A stretch of 64,000 nucleotides of DNA from Acidobacteriota bacterium (GCA_016125275.1 WGMB01000002.1:86490-150489), one strand, 5' to 3'. Positions 17,175 through 26,427 are shown, counted from the stretch's first letter. The notes: generated by a model from the letters alone, not told the origin. Made by a program: numbers and translations.

Positions 17175-18623
17175 ATGCGTAAAGCCCTGCCGCTTCTCTT
17201 CCTGCTCGCCGCAGCCCTCCCGGCCCAGCATCCGAACATCGTCTTCCTGCTCGCCGACGACATGGGCTTCGGCGACGTGCAGGCGCTCAACCCCGACTCC
17301 AAGATCCCCACGCCCAACCTCAACCGCCTCGCCGGCCAGGGCATGACCTTCACCGACGCCCACACCGGCTCGGCCGTCTGCACGCCCACCCGCTACGGCC
17401 TCATCACCGGCCGCTACTCCTGGCGCGGCAAGCTCAAGAGCGGCGTGCTCGACGGCTATGGCTTTCCGCTCATCGAGGACGGCCGCGAAACCGTCGCCTC
17501 GTTCCTGAAAAAGCAGGGCTACTCGACCGGCATCGTCGGCAAATGGCACCTCGGGCTGGGCTTCGTGCGCGGCGCCGACGAGCACGACATCGACTTCACC
17601 CAAGGCCTCACCGACGGTCCGCACACGCGCGGCTTCGACTTCTCGTTCATCATCCCGGCCTCGCTCGACTTTCCGCCCTACGTCTTCATCCGCAACGGCC
17701 AGATCACGCGCAGCACCACGCTGCAGTCGGCCACGCAGTTCCCCGGCTTCCTGCGCAACGGTCCCCGCGGACGCGACCTGACCGTCCAGGACGCTCTGGA
17801 CGACCTGACCGCCGAAGCCGTCAACTACATCCAGCAGCGCGCCGACGAGGACAAGCCCTTCTTCCTCTACTTCCCGCTCACGGCGCCGCACAAGCCCGCG
17901 CTGCCGCACCCGCGCTTTACCGGCGCCACGCGGCTGGGCCCCTACGCGAACTTCGTGAGCCAGGTGGACTGGACCGTCGGCGAGGTGCTCAACGCTTTGG
18001 AGTCCGCCGGCGTGGCCGAGGAGACGCTGGTGTTCTACTCGAGCGACAACGGCTCCTATATGTATCGCCTGAAGCCCGGCGAGCCGGATCACGTCTCCGA
18101 CCCCACCATCCAGGGCTTCGACGAAACGCACCACACCTCCAACAGCGGCTTCCGCGGCACCAAGGCGGACATCTACGAGGCCGGCCACCACGTGCCGTTC
18201 CTGGTCCGCTGGCCGGGCAAGGTGCGCCCGGGGTCTCGCACCGACGCCACCATCTGCCTCACGGACTTCTTCGCCACCGTGGCCGAGGTCACCGGGGCCG
18301 CCTTGCCGCACGACGCCGCGGAGGACAGCTTCAGCCTGCTGCCGCTGCTGACCGGCAAGGGAGAGTTCTCGCGAGCGCCGGTGATCCACCACTCCTCGGC
18401 CGGCATGTTCGCCCTGCGCGACGGCAAGTGGAAATTCATCGCCGGCAACGGCTCGGGCGGCCGGCAGAAGCCGCTGGGCAAGCCCTTCGAGCGGCCCTAC
18501 CAGCTCTATGACTTGAGCGAGGACGTCGGCGAGATGCACAACCGCATCGAGCAAGTCCCCGATGTGGCCCAGCGCATGGAAAAGGAGCTCGACCGGCTAC
18601 GCTCGGCCGGCCGTAGCCGTTGA
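17175..18623 (+). CDS. Secreted arylsulfatase-family enzyme
   Basis: A 482-aa sulfatase with a Sec signal peptide (residues 1-18). The formylglycine signature is intact: C69-T-P71-T-R73 followed by YGLITGR. Metal-ligand Asp28 and Asp29 (LADDMGFGD), the KWHLG motif and the SDNGS motif are all present, so a working type I sulfatase is expected if the maturation enzyme is present elsewhere in the genome. The substrate is unknown. It is close to the family's usual length. It stands alone, 100 bp after the HTH/TolB regulator and tail-to-tail with an NRAMP-like gene only 1 bp away. Confidence 0.93.
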   Translation: MRKALPLLFLLAAALPAQHPNIVFLLADDMGFGDVQALNPDSKIPTPNLNRLAGQGMTFTDAHTGSAVCTPTRYGLITGRYSWRGKLKSGVLDGYGFPLIEDGRETVASFLKKQGYSTGIVGKWHLGLGFVRGADEHDIDFTQGLTDGPHTRGFDFSFIIPASLDFPPYVFIRNGQITRSTTLQSATQFPGFLRNGPRGRDLTVQDALDDLTAEAVNYIQQRADEDKPFFLYFPLTAPHKPALPHPRFTGATRLGPYANFVSQVDWTVGEVLNALESAGVAEETLVFYSSDNGSYMYRLKPGEPDHVSDPTIQGFDETHHTSNSGFRGTKADIYEAGHHVPFLVRWPGKVRPGSRTDATICLTDFFATVAEVTGAALPHDAAEDSFSLLPLLTGKGEFSRAPVIHHSSAGMFALRDGKWKFIAGNGSGGRQKPLGKPFERPYQLYDLSEDVGEMHNRIEQVPDVAQRMEKELDRLRSAGRSR

Positions 18624-18624
18624 G

Positions 18625-19863
18625 CTAGCCGGCCAGCAACTCGTTGAGCCCCAGGAAGGTGAACAGCAGCAGCGCGCCGAGGAGAATGGCGTTCAAGACC
18701 CAGGGAGTGCGGTAGCCTTCGCCGACCCAGCTCTTGCGGTTGTTCATGATCAGCAACGTGAGCGCCAGCAGCGGCAGGAAGAGCGCGCCGAAGACGCCGT
18801 AGATGAGCTGGATCTGCTTGACCGGGGTCTCCAGGAAAAACAACGGCACGATCGCCAGCACGCAGACGTAGATCTTGTAGGGCGCCTGCGTGCGCAGATC
18901 CGTCTTGCCGCGCTGGCCGGACTGGCCCTTCTGCAGGTCCACGAAGTCCGCGAACAGGTAGGGGATGCTCTGCCAAACGCCCAGCAGCGACGAGAACACC
19001 GCGCCCCAGAAGCCCAGCAGGAAGATCCAGCGGCCGGCCGGTCCGATGGCGGCGGCGAGCTGATCGGCCATCGCCAGGGCCAGCATCGAGCCCTGCCCCT
19101 GCAACTCCAGCCGCGAGCCGATGATGATGACGGCCACGCCGAAAAGCCCCGTCACACCGTTGCCCACCGCCAGGTCGATGCGGCAGATCGGCAGCATACC
19201 CTTGCCTTTGCGGCCTTGCTCCTGAATCCAGTAGCCGTAGGAGAGCAGCGTGACCGTGCCGCCGACGCCGCCCAGCACCGCCAGCACCCATTCGGATCCG
19301 TTGGCCGGCATGCTCGGGATGAAGCCGAGCGCGACCGCGCCCCAGTCCGGGCTGATGACCACGGCGGTCAGCAAGACCGTGACGAACATGATGCCGATCA
19401 GCGCCGACATTACCTTCTCGAATAGCGCGAAGCTGCCCAGCAGTACCATCGCCAAGCCGACCAGGGAGTGGATGACGGCCCAGATGAGCACGGAGGTCTG
19501 GGGATCATCGCCGATCTGATAGAACCCGGTCCCGGCCACGCCGCAGGCGCTGGTCAGGGCGCGGCCGACGACGGCGGTGAACAGCAGCAGGTAGCACAGA
19601 AAAACCCAACGGATCCAGCCGCCCAGACGCCAGCTCCAGCCCTCCAGGATCGTCATTCCGGTGGCCAACTGCCAGCGCGCGATGCCTTCGGTGAGGGTCC
19701 ACTTGAGGATGGCGCCGACGGCGACGCACCAGAGTACGGCGAGGCCGGCCTCCGAGCCCGCCAGGGTGGATGTGAGCAGATCTCCCGCTCCCACGCCGGT
19801 GGCCGCCAGCAGGATTCCGGGCGCAATGATGCGATACCAGGAGAGTTGATCGTTTTGCATCAA
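18625..19863 (-). CDS. NRAMP-related membrane transporter lacking the DPGN and MPH motifs
   Basis: A 412-aa polytopic protein with about 11 hydrophobic helices and overall similarity to the NRAMP divalent-metal transporter family (APGILLAATGVGAGDLL at the start, ARWQLATGMTI in helix 3). In true NRAMPs helix 1 carries DPGN and helix 6 carries (A/M)PH. Here these read GAGD and a stretch around GGTVTLLSY, so the canonical metal site is missing. NRAMP-related proteins of this kind are known, but their substrates differ or are unknown. The ATG at 19863 gives a second Met at position 2. It converges with the sulfatase at 17175-18623. Confidence 0.82.
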   Translation of the reverse strand: MMQNDQLSWYRIIAPGILLAATGVGAGDLLTSTLAGSEAGLAVLWCVAVGAILKWTLTEGIARWQLATGMTILEGWSWRLGGWIRWVFLCYLLLFTAVVGRALTSACGVAGTGFYQIGDDPQTSVLIWAVIHSLVGLAMVLLGSFALFEKVMSALIGIMFVTVLLTAVVISPDWGAVALGFIPSMPANGSEWVLAVLGGVGGTVTLLSYGYWIQEQGRKGKGMLPICRIDLAVGNGVTGLFGVAVIIIGSRLELQGQGSMLALAMADQLAAAIGPAGRWIFLLGFWGAVFSSLLGVWQSIPYLFADFVDLQKGQSGQRGKTDLRTQAPYKIYVCVLAIVPLFFLETPVKQIQLIYGVFGALFLPLLALTLLIMNNRKSWVGEGYRTPWVLNAILLGALLLFTFLGLNELLAG

Positions 19864-19920
19864 GATCCCCGATCATAGTCGATCCGGGACCTTCGGCGGG
19901 GCGCGGCGCGCCGGGCGCGT

Positions 19921-21348
19921 TTAGGAGTTCGCCGTGCCGCGCGGGTCGGTGGGCGGCAGCGAGACCTGCCAGCCTTCCTGCAACATGCCGGCCAAGCCGT
20001 TGACCAAGCTGGCGGCCTGCGGGCTGGGGGCCAGGTTGCGGGTCTCGTGCGGGTCCTCGCGGTAGTCGTAGACCTCGGCGGCGCGGAACGAAGAGCCCTC
20101 GGCGGTCCACTCGGTGTAGCGGAAGCGGGAGGTCCGCATGGTGCGGCCCACGCCTGCGCCGACGCCGGGGATTTCGCGGGGTTGGCGGCTGAAGACAGCG
20201 CGTTTCCAGAGCCGGTCGGGGTCCTCGAACAGCGGCGTGAAGGCGGCGCCCTCCAGCCCTTGCGGCATGGGCACTTCGCACAGGTCGCACAGCGAGGGGT
20301 ACAGGTCCACCAGCTCGGTCAGGGCGAAGGTCTTGCGGCCGGAGCCGCGCTGGCCCGGCGCGCGAACGATCAGCGGCACGCGCAGGGCGTTTTCGTACGC
20401 CGTGGCCGGCCCCCACAGGCCGTGCTCGCCCAGGTGGCAGCCGTGATCGCCCCACAGCACGACGGTGGTCTTGTCGGCCACTTCGAGCTGGTCGAGGGTG
20501 TCGAGCAGGCGGCCGACCTGCGCGTCGGCGTAGCTGACGGAGGCGTAGTAGGCCCGGATGAGCTCGCGGGCCTTCTCGTCCGGCAGAGCGCCTTGCTCAG
20601 GGATGTCCTTGAAGCGGCGCAGGGTCTCCGAGCCGTGCAGGGCGAAGCGCGGCGCGGACGCCGGCGGCGCGGGATACTCGGTCGGCTTGATGAGCCCCTT
20701 GGGATAGAGGTCCAGGTAGCCTTTGGGGGCTAGGAACGGCGAGCGCGGCGCCTGCAGACCCACGGCCAAGAAGAACAGCCCCTTGCCCCGGAGCTCGCGC
20801 ATGGCCTGGATGGCGGCCGAGACGGCGCGGCCGTCGGGCAGCTCGTCGTCGGGCGCGTCGGGGCAGCGCCAACTGGCGTCGCCGTGATCGGGCGGAGGCG
20901 GCGCGTGCGGCGGCAGGGTCCAGGAATCGGCGGCGTCGGTGTGGGGATCGTCGAAAACCCTTCCGAACGAACCGGTGGCGTAGCCGTATTCGCGAAAGCG
21001 CTCCGGCAGGGTCTTGGCGTCGCCTGCGAAGCGGCGGAAGTCGGCGCCGTCGGCCCCGGCGCGCTCGGGACGCAGCCCGGTCAGGGTGGAGTTTCGGGAG
21101 GCCCGCGCCGTGGACTGCTGGCAGTAGGCCCGCAGCATGGTGAGCCCGCGGGAAGCCAGCCGGTCGATGCGCGGCGACAGGACGTCCGCGTTGCCGTAGC
21201 AGCCCAGGTCCGGACGCAAGCCGTCCACCACCAGAAACAGGACGTTCTGGTCCGGCGCGGGACGCTTCTTCTTGGCCGAGGCGAGGGGCGCGCCGGCGGT
21301 CGCGGCAAGCCCGGCGCCCAGAAACCGGCGACGAGTCAGGCGGCTCAT
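19921..21348 (-). CDS. Iduronate-2-sulfatase-like protein with degenerate active site
   Basis: A 475-aa exported protein with a Tat signal (LTRRRFLGAG, residues 4-13). By eye it aligns along its whole length with iduronate-2-sulfatase-type sulfatases: VDGLRPDLGCYGN, the CQQ.....RNSTLTGLRP block, FASVSYxDxQVGRLL-like and WGDHGCHLGEHG regions. The catalytic cysteine position reads Ala81 (A-R-A-S-R instead of C-A-P-S-R). The second metal Asp is Gly43, the conserved Lys and His of GKVFH are Arg130 and Asp133, and the Lys after HGxW is Pro. Only Asp42, Asp301 and His302 remain. It is therefore probably not a sulfatase; a binding or structural role is an inference. The frame is intact, so it is not a simple pseudogene. 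Confidence 0.85.
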   Translation of the reverse strand: MSRLTRRRFLGAGLAATAGAPLASAKKKRPAPDQNVLFLVVDGLRPDLGCYGNADVLSPRIDRLASRGLTMLRAYCQQSTARASRNSTLTGLRPERAGADGADFRRFAGDAKTLPERFREYGYATGSFGRVFDDPHTDAADSWTLPPHAPPPPDHGDASWRCPDAPDDELPDGRAVSAAIQAMRELRGKGLFFLAVGLQAPRSPFLAPKGYLDLYPKGLIKPTEYPAPPASAPRFALHGSETLRRFKDIPEQGALPDEKARELIRAYYASVSYADAQVGRLLDTLDQLEVADKTTVVLWGDHGCHLGEHGLWGPATAYENALRVPLIVRAPGQRGSGRKTFALTELVDLYPSLCDLCEVPMPQGLEGAAFTPLFEDPDRLWKRAVFSRQPREIPGVGAGVGRTMRTSRFRYTEWTAEGSSFRAAEVYDYREDPHETRNLAPSPQAASLVNGLAGMLQEGWQVSLPPTDPRGTANS

Positions 21349-21410
21349 GGCGAGCGAACTAACCCTCAGCGTACCATCCCCCCCGGTTGAAGGTCTTGAA
21401 AAATCAGCCC

Positions 21411-22361
21411 CTAGGCGAAGCCGCGGCGCTTGCGGAAGCCCTGGATCGCGTTCTGGGTTTCCGCCAACGGCAGCCCCAGTCTTTGCGCCAGGCGGATGAC
21501 GCTATCCTCTTCCGCCACGGTCATGTGGAAGTCCGAGAAAACGTCCTCGAGGGTCTTCTCGAGCAAGTGGTACTGGGCGCGATTGCGCAGCTCGGCGGCG
21601 CGATCGACGGAAATGCCCAGCGCCCGCCGGAACAGCTCCAGCAGCTCCTGCTCGTGCGATTCGAGCATGCCGTCCACATAGGCGGCCGCCCAGCAGATCA
21701 TCAGCACGCTGTCGCGGCGCGAACCGTGCACCGTCTCGATCTCTTCGAACTCGGGATTGGGCTGCGCCGCGATCTGGTCCACGGTGAAGCCGCCGGCCGA
21801 GGCGAACGGGGCCAGGAAGCCGCGCTCCTCCTCGCCGAAAACGCCGTCGGCGCGCGCGATGGCGGCCAACATGCGCAGCAGGACCTCGAGATCCGGCGTG
21901 CCGCGAACGGGGCGTACGGCGAGCTGGCTCTCGAACCGCGTGAGGGTATCCTCTTCGGCGTCGACGGCCACCCAGCGCAGCTTCAGCCGCTCCCAGCGAA
22001 ACAAGCTCGAGACCGAGCGGAAGGCGCGGGTGATCGAGTACCGGCGGGCTTCCTCATCCGGGGCCAAGTGCGCGGCGCCGGACTCATCGGCGGCGGCCAC
22101 CTCGATCTGGGCTTCGGCGTGCTCGCTCGTGCCCAATACGCCCGAGAGGGCCGCGGCCACCGAGCGGCGCAGGCCGCCGATCACGCCGCGTTGGGCGACA
22201 GGATCCTCGGCGTGGGAAGGAGGCGGCGAAACGAGCGGAAACGATGCCGACACGGAACGGCCCGTGACGGGGCACGTAAACTTGCAAAAGACGGCGGAGC
22301 CACGGACCTCGGCGATGGTCAGAAGGGGCTCAATGAACTTGTAGTCAAAGGGATTCGGCAT
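21411..22361 (-). CDS. TerB-like domain protein
   Basis: A 316-aa cytoplasmic protein. Its C-terminal half resembles tellurite-resistance TerB-like helical domains: LLRMLAAIARADGVFGEEER (about residue 180) and WAAAYVDGMLESHEQELLE (about 230), two copies of the A.ADG....E pattern. The N-terminal half opens MPNPFDYKFIEPLLTI and has CKFTCPVTG, a Cys-x3-Cys pair that could bind metal. The ATG at 22361 is preferred; the open frame runs 77 codons further up through the promoter region of the divergent SDR gene. Function unknown. Confidence 0.72.
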   Translation of the reverse strand: MPNPFDYKFIEPLLTIAEVRGSAVFCKFTCPVTGRSVSASFPLVSPPPSHAEDPVAQRGVIGGLRRSVAAALSGVLGTSEHAEAQIEVAAADESGAAHLAPDEEARRYSITRAFRSVSSLFRWERLKLRWVAVDAEEDTLTRFESQLAVRPVRGTPDLEVLLRMLAAIARADGVFGEEERGFLAPFASAGGFTVDQIAAQPNPEFEEIETVHGSRRDSVLMICWAAAYVDGMLESHEQELLELFRRALGISVDRAAELRNRAQYHLLEKTLEDVFSDFHMTVAEEDSVIRLAQRLGLPLAETQNAIQGFRKRRGFA

Positions 22362-22507
22362 CGCGGGCGCCCCGTTCCAGGCGCAATCATACCAACCTAG
22401 CAGACCGCGGGCCAGCCGAGGATGCGCGGGTAAATCTTTCAGTACGCCGCGGATTGCTACGATGGTGGGGCCCTGCGGCACAGACGGAAGCGGATCAAGG
22501 ACCCCCG

Positions 22508-23293
22508 ATGGACTACGAAAAGATGTTCTCGCTGGCCGGCAAGAAGGCCCTCGTCGCCGGCGCGAGCCGCGGTATCGGTTTGGCGATCGCACAGGCCGTC
22601 GCCGCGCAGGGCGCTCACACCGTCCTAGCGGCCCGTTCGGCGGACGCCCTCGAAACCGAAGCTGCGGCGCTGCGCGAGAAGGGCTATCAGGCCGAGACCC
22701 AAGCGCTCGACATGAAGGACCGCGCTTCGATCGACGCCTGCGCCGCCGCCCATGCCGACTGCGACATCCTGCTCAACGTGGCCGGCACGAACATCCGCAA
22801 GAAGTTCCAGGACTATACCGACGACGAGTACGAGCACATCATGCAGACCAACCTGCACGGGCTGGTGCGGCTGACGCAGAAGGTCGGCGCGAGCATGATC
22901 GAGCGCGGCAAGGGCGGCAAGATCGTGCATATCGGCAGCTTGATGTCCGTGCTCGGGCTGCCCTATCTCTCGGTCTACGCGATGACCAAGAGCGCCCTGG
23001 CCGGGCTGACCCGGGTGCTGGCGGCGGAATGGGCCGCGCACGACATTCAGGTGAACTGCATCGCTCCCGGCTTCATCCTCACCGATCTGAACCGAGCCAT
23101 GTGGCAGCCGCCGGAGATGAAGCAGTGGCTGGCCGGAGCGCAGCCGAATCCTCGGCTGGGCGCGCCCGAAGACATCGCCGGGCTGGCGGCATTCTTGTCG
23201 AGCCCCGCGGCCGACTACATCACGGGACAGGTGATCGCCTCCGACGGGGGCTACACGACCACGGCGAAGTGGCCGTTCGGGCCGGCGCAGTAG
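22508..23293 (+). CDS. Short-chain dehydrogenase/reductase (SDR)
   Basis: A 261-aa classical SDR oxidoreductase using NAD(P)H. The cofactor motif is GASRGIG (residues 18-24), the structural NVAGTN motif is near residue 90, and the catalytic Ser144, Tyr157 and Lys161 (YAMTK) are in place; the C-terminal SDGGY motif is typical. The overall sequence resembles gluconate 5-dehydrogenase/2-deoxy-D-gluconate 3-dehydrogenase-type enzymes, but the substrate cannot be fixed. The ATG at 22508 is chosen because MDYEKMFSLAGKKALV is the normal family start. It may be co-transcribed with the spermidine-synthase-like gene 60 bp downstream. Confidence 0.92.
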   Translation: MDYEKMFSLAGKKALVAGASRGIGLAIAQAVAAQGAHTVLAARSADALETEAAALREKGYQAETQALDMKDRASIDACAAAHADCDILLNVAGTNIRKKFQDYTDDEYEHIMQTNLHGLVRLTQKVGASMIERGKGGKIVHIGSLMSVLGLPYLSVYAMTKSALAGLTRVLAAEWAAHDIQVNCIAPGFILTDLNRAMWQPPEMKQWLAGAQPNPRLGAPEDIAGLAAFLSSPAADYITGQVIASDGGYTTTAKWPFGPAQ

Positions 23294-23353
23294 AGACGTC
23301 CGCCGCGCGGAAACTCTCAGGCCGCGGTTGCGTCTGAAGAACTAGCCCCGTTC

Positions 23354-25402
23354 ATGTTCCTGTTTGCGATCACCGTCTTCCTGGGCGCTTTCCTTCTGTT
23401 CCAGGTGCAGCCGCTGCTCGGCCGCTACATCCTGCCTTGGTTCGGCGGCGGTCCCAGCGTTTGGACGAGCTGCATGCTGTTCTTCCAGACGCTGCTGCTG
23501 GGCGGCTACGCCTACGCCCACGGCATCGCCTCGCGGCTGTCTCCCCGTTGGCAAGCGCGGCTGCACTTGGCGCTGCTGGCGGCTTCGCTGTTCGCGCTGC
23601 CGCTGGACCCCGACGCGGAGCTGTGGTCGGGCCGGGTGTTCGACGATCCGACCGAATCGATTCTTCTTCTGCTGCTGGTGACGGCCGGGCTGCCGTACGT
23701 GATGCTTTCGGCGACGTCGCCGCTGGTGCAACGCTGGTTCGACCTGTCGATGCCGGGGCGCTCGGCGTACCGGCTGTACGCACTATCCAACGCGGGCTCG
23801 CTGCTGGCGCTGCTTAGCTATCCCTTCGTGGTGGAGCCGCTGCTGGCGGTGCGGACGCAAAGCAAGGTGTGGTCAGCGGCGTACGCTTTGTTCGTGGCGA
23901 CCTGCGGCCTCTGCGCCTGGCGGGTTTCGCGGACGGCGGCGGCTGCGCCCGCGCCGGTGGCGACGCGTTCAGCCGTACCGGCCACGGCCTCGCAGCTCAC
24001 CCTGTGGCTGGCGCTTTCGGCCTGCGGCTCCACGCTGCTGCTGGCGACGACGAACCAGATGTCGCAGGAGATCGCGGTGGTGCCGTTCCTGTGGATTCTG
24101 CCGCTGTCGCTGTATCTGCTGTCGTTCATCCTGACGTTCGAGAGCGACCGCTGGTACCGGCCGAAGCTGTTCGGCTACCTGCTGGCGGTGGCCGTTCCCG
24201 GCGCCTGCGCGGCGATGGCCGCGGGAGGCCTGCTGCCACTGGAAGTGCAGATCGTGCTGTTCTCGCTGGCGCTGTTCGCGGCTTGCATGAGCTGCCACGG
24301 CGAGCTGGCCCGGGCCAAGCCGCCGGCGGCTCTGGCCACGGTGTTCTACTTGACGATTGCGGCCGGGGGCGCGCTGGGCGGGCTGTTCGTGGCGCTGATC
24401 GCCCCGCGGGTGTTTCCGGGCTATTGGGAGTATCCGCTGGGGTTGGCGGCCTGCTGTGTGCTGACGCTGATCGCCTGGGTCCGCTCCGGCGCCTGGACGC
24501 CTTCGCTGCGTCCGGAGGCGCTGTGGGGGCCGCCGCCGGCGCTGCTGCTGGCGCTGCTGACGGTGGGCTACGCCTTTGACGCCCAGGTCGCCGAGCCCTC
24601 GGTGGCGTTGACCCGCAACTTCTACGGCGTGCTACGGGTCAGCGAGGGCGCGGACCACAACGGCGCCTTCCGCATCCTGACGCACGGCCGCACCGAGCAC
24701 GGCACGCAGTATCTGGACGCCAAGCAGCGCTTCTGGCCGACGACCTACTTCGGTCCTGACAGCGGCGCGGCCTTGGCGATCGAGCAGCATCCCAAGCGGC
24801 GCCGCGGGGAGCCTCTGAACGTGGGCGTGATCGGGCTCGGCGCCGGAACCTTGGCGGCGTACGGCCGCCCGGGCGACCAGTTCCGCTTCTATGAGATCAA
24901 CCCGCAGGTCGTGAGCGTGGCGCGCTCGCAGTTCACCTACCTCAGCGACAGCCCGGCGCACGTGGACGTTGTGGTGGGCGACGCCCGCATCCGGCTCGAG
25001 GAGGAGCTGGCCGCCGACCGCCGGCCGCTGTTCGACATCCTGATCGTGGACGCCTTCTCGAGCGGCGCCATCCCCATGCACCTGCTCACCGCCGAGGCCG
25101 GGGAGATCTACGCCCAGCGGATGACCGAGAAGGGGCTGCTGGTCTTTCACATCACCAACCGATTCTTGGATCTCGAGCCGGTGCTGGAAGGCATGGCCGA
25201 GCACCTGGGGATGACGGCGATCCGCACTGACGCCTCGCCGAACCCTTCCATCGGCGCCAGCGCCTCGCGTTGGATGATCTTGACGCGCAACGAGAGCTTT
25301 CTGGCCGAGCCGCCCGTGCAGCGCGCCGGTCACAGGCTGGCCGGGCTGTCTCCGCTGCGCTGGACGGACAACTTCGCGGGCCTGTGGCAAGCCTTGCGCT
25401 GA
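23354..25402 (+). CDS. Spermidine-synthase-like membrane protein (MFS-like helices + methyltransferase fold)
   Basis: A 682-aa two-part protein. The first 420 residues have a dozen hydrophobic helices, opening FLGAFLLFQVQPLLGRYILP, the signature of the 'fused MFS/spermidine synthase' family. The last 220 residues have a Rossmann methyltransferase-like fold with GVIGLGAGTLAAYG, FRFYEINP and a VVGDARIRLEEE segment. The family name derives from similarity only; polyamine synthesis is not shown for these membrane-fused versions. It ends 23 bp before the start of the nitrilase-family gene on the same strand, suggesting an operon. Confidence 0.88.
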   Translation: MFLFAITVFLGAFLLFQVQPLLGRYILPWFGGGPSVWTSCMLFFQTLLLGGYAYAHGIASRLSPRWQARLHLALLAASLFALPLDPDAELWSGRVFDDPTESILLLLLVTAGLPYVMLSATSPLVQRWFDLSMPGRSAYRLYALSNAGSLLALLSYPFVVEPLLAVRTQSKVWSAAYALFVATCGLCAWRVSRTAAAAPAPVATRSAVPATASQLTLWLALSACGSTLLLATTNQMSQEIAVVPFLWILPLSLYLLSFILTFESDRWYRPKLFGYLLAVAVPGACAAMAAGGLLPLEVQIVLFSLALFAACMSCHGELARAKPPAALATVFYLTIAAGGALGGLFVALIAPRVFPGYWEYPLGLAACCVLTLIAWVRSGAWTPSLRPEALWGPPPALLLALLTVGYAFDAQVAEPSVALTRNFYGVLRVSEGADHNGAFRILTHGRTEHGTQYLDAKQRFWPTTYFGPDSGAALAIEQHPKRRRGEPLNVGVIGLGAGTLAAYGRPGDQFRFYEINPQVVSVARSQFTYLSDSPAHVDVVVGDARIRLEEELAADRRPLFDILIVDAFSSGAIPMHLLTAEAGEIYAQRMTEKGLLVFHITNRFLDLEPVLEGMAEHLGMTAIRTDASPNPSIGASASRWMILTRNESFLAEPPVQRAGHRLAGLSPLRWTDNFAGLWQALR

Positions 25403-25425
25403 TTGCGTCACACTCCAAGGCGTAT

Positions 25426-26400
25426 ATGCAGCCCATACGCCTCGCCACCACCCAGTTCGAAGCTCGCGACGGAGACAAGGAGTACAATCTCGCCCGCATG
25501 GAAGCCTTGGCCGCCGAAGCGGCGGCTCAGGGGGCGGAGCTGGTCTGCTTCCACGAGTGCGCCATTCCCGGCTACACCTACCTGGAGACGCTCGACCGCG
25601 ACGCTTTGGCCGCCCTGGCCGAGCCCCTCGACGCCAGCCCTTCGCTGGAGCGGCTGCGGCGACTGGCCGCGCGGCTGGGCGTGGGGATCGGCGCCGGTTT
25701 GGTGGAGATCGACGACGACCGGCTGTATAACACTTGGGCCCTGGTGGACGCCGACGGCGTGGTGGCGCGCCACCGCAAGATCCACGCCTTCATCAGCCCG
25801 CACCTCGACTGCGGCGACTCCTTCACCGTCTTCGATTGGCGCGGCAGCCGCTTCGGCATCCTCATCTGCTACGACTGCAACCTGCCTGAAAACGTGCGGA
25901 TGAACGCCCTCGAGGGCGTGGAGATTCTGCTGGCGCCGCACGTGACCGGCTGCTTGCCTTCGCCGATGCCGGGCCGCGGCGTGGTGGAGCCGGCCGTGTG
26001 GGAGGCCCGCGAGGCCGACCCGGTGCGCTGCCGGCAGGAGTTCGACGGGCCCAAGGGGCGCGGCTGGCTCATGCGCTGGCTGCCGGCGAGGGCTTTCGAA
26101 AACGGACTCTACTTGGTCTACGCCAACCCCATCGGTGTGGAAGGCGGCACGATCAAGCCCGGCGGATCGCTCATCCTCGACCCCTACGGCGAGATTCTGG
26201 CCGAGTGCCGGCGCCTGGGCGACGAGGTCGTCACGGCCTTGTGCGACCCGGCCAAGCTCGAATCGGCCCCGGGGCGCTCCTACATCGACGCGCGGCGGCC
26301 GGAGCTCTACGGGCGCATGCTCGCCCCCAATCCGAAGCTGCGGCCCGACGGCAAACCCGACGTTTGGTGGCAGCGCCAGGCCCGCGCGAAATCCGCGTGA
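25426..26400 (+). CDS. Carbon-nitrogen hydrolase (nitrilase family)
   Basis: A 324-aa cytoplasmic amidase/nitrilase-superfamily enzyme with the complete Glu-Lys-Cys triad: Glu44 (CFHECAIPGY), Lys118 (RHRKIHAF) and Cys148 (ILICYDCNLPE). The sequence resembles N-carbamoyl-D-amino-acid or aliphatic amidase-type members, but the substrate is open. The start at 25426 gives MQPIRLATTQF, the usual first strand; the longer frame overlaps the previous gene. It is 23 bp after the spermidine-synthase-like gene. Confidence 0.93.
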   Translation: MQPIRLATTQFEARDGDKEYNLARMEALAAEAAAQGAELVCFHECAIPGYTYLETLDRDALAALAEPLDASPSLERLRRLAARLGVGIGAGLVEIDDDRLYNTWALVDADGVVARHRKIHAFISPHLDCGDSFTVFDWRGSRFGILICYDCNLPENVRMNALEGVEILLAPHVTGCLPSPMPGRGVVEPAVWEAREADPVRCRQEFDGPKGRGWLMRWLPARAFENGLYLVYANPIGVEGGTIKPGGSLILDPYGEILAECRRLGDEVVTALCDPAKLESAPGRSYIDARRPELYGRMLAPNPKLRPDGKPDVWWQRQARAKSA

Positions 26401-26427
26401 CGCAGCGATGGGATTTTCGGGTAAAAT
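26397..26427 (+). promoter_or_regulatory. Candidate promoter for the DUF937-M48-Kbp genes
   Basis: A TAAAAT hexamer (26422-26427, 5 of 6 bases of TATAAT) is preceded by GTGACG (26397-26402, 4 of 6 bases of TTGACA) with a 19-bp spacer, longer than ideal. It lies in a locally A/T-rich patch, unusual in this GC-rich window, about 45 bp ahead of the ATG at 26473, which has a GGGAGGCGG Shine-Dalgarno. Confidence 0.4.

Noticed and set aside
20138..20446. Possibility that the degenerate sulfatase is a frameshifted pseudogene
   Set aside because: The frame is continuous from Tat signal to the C-terminal sulfatase motifs with no internal stop or frame change, so residue replacement rather than gene breakage explains the missing active site.
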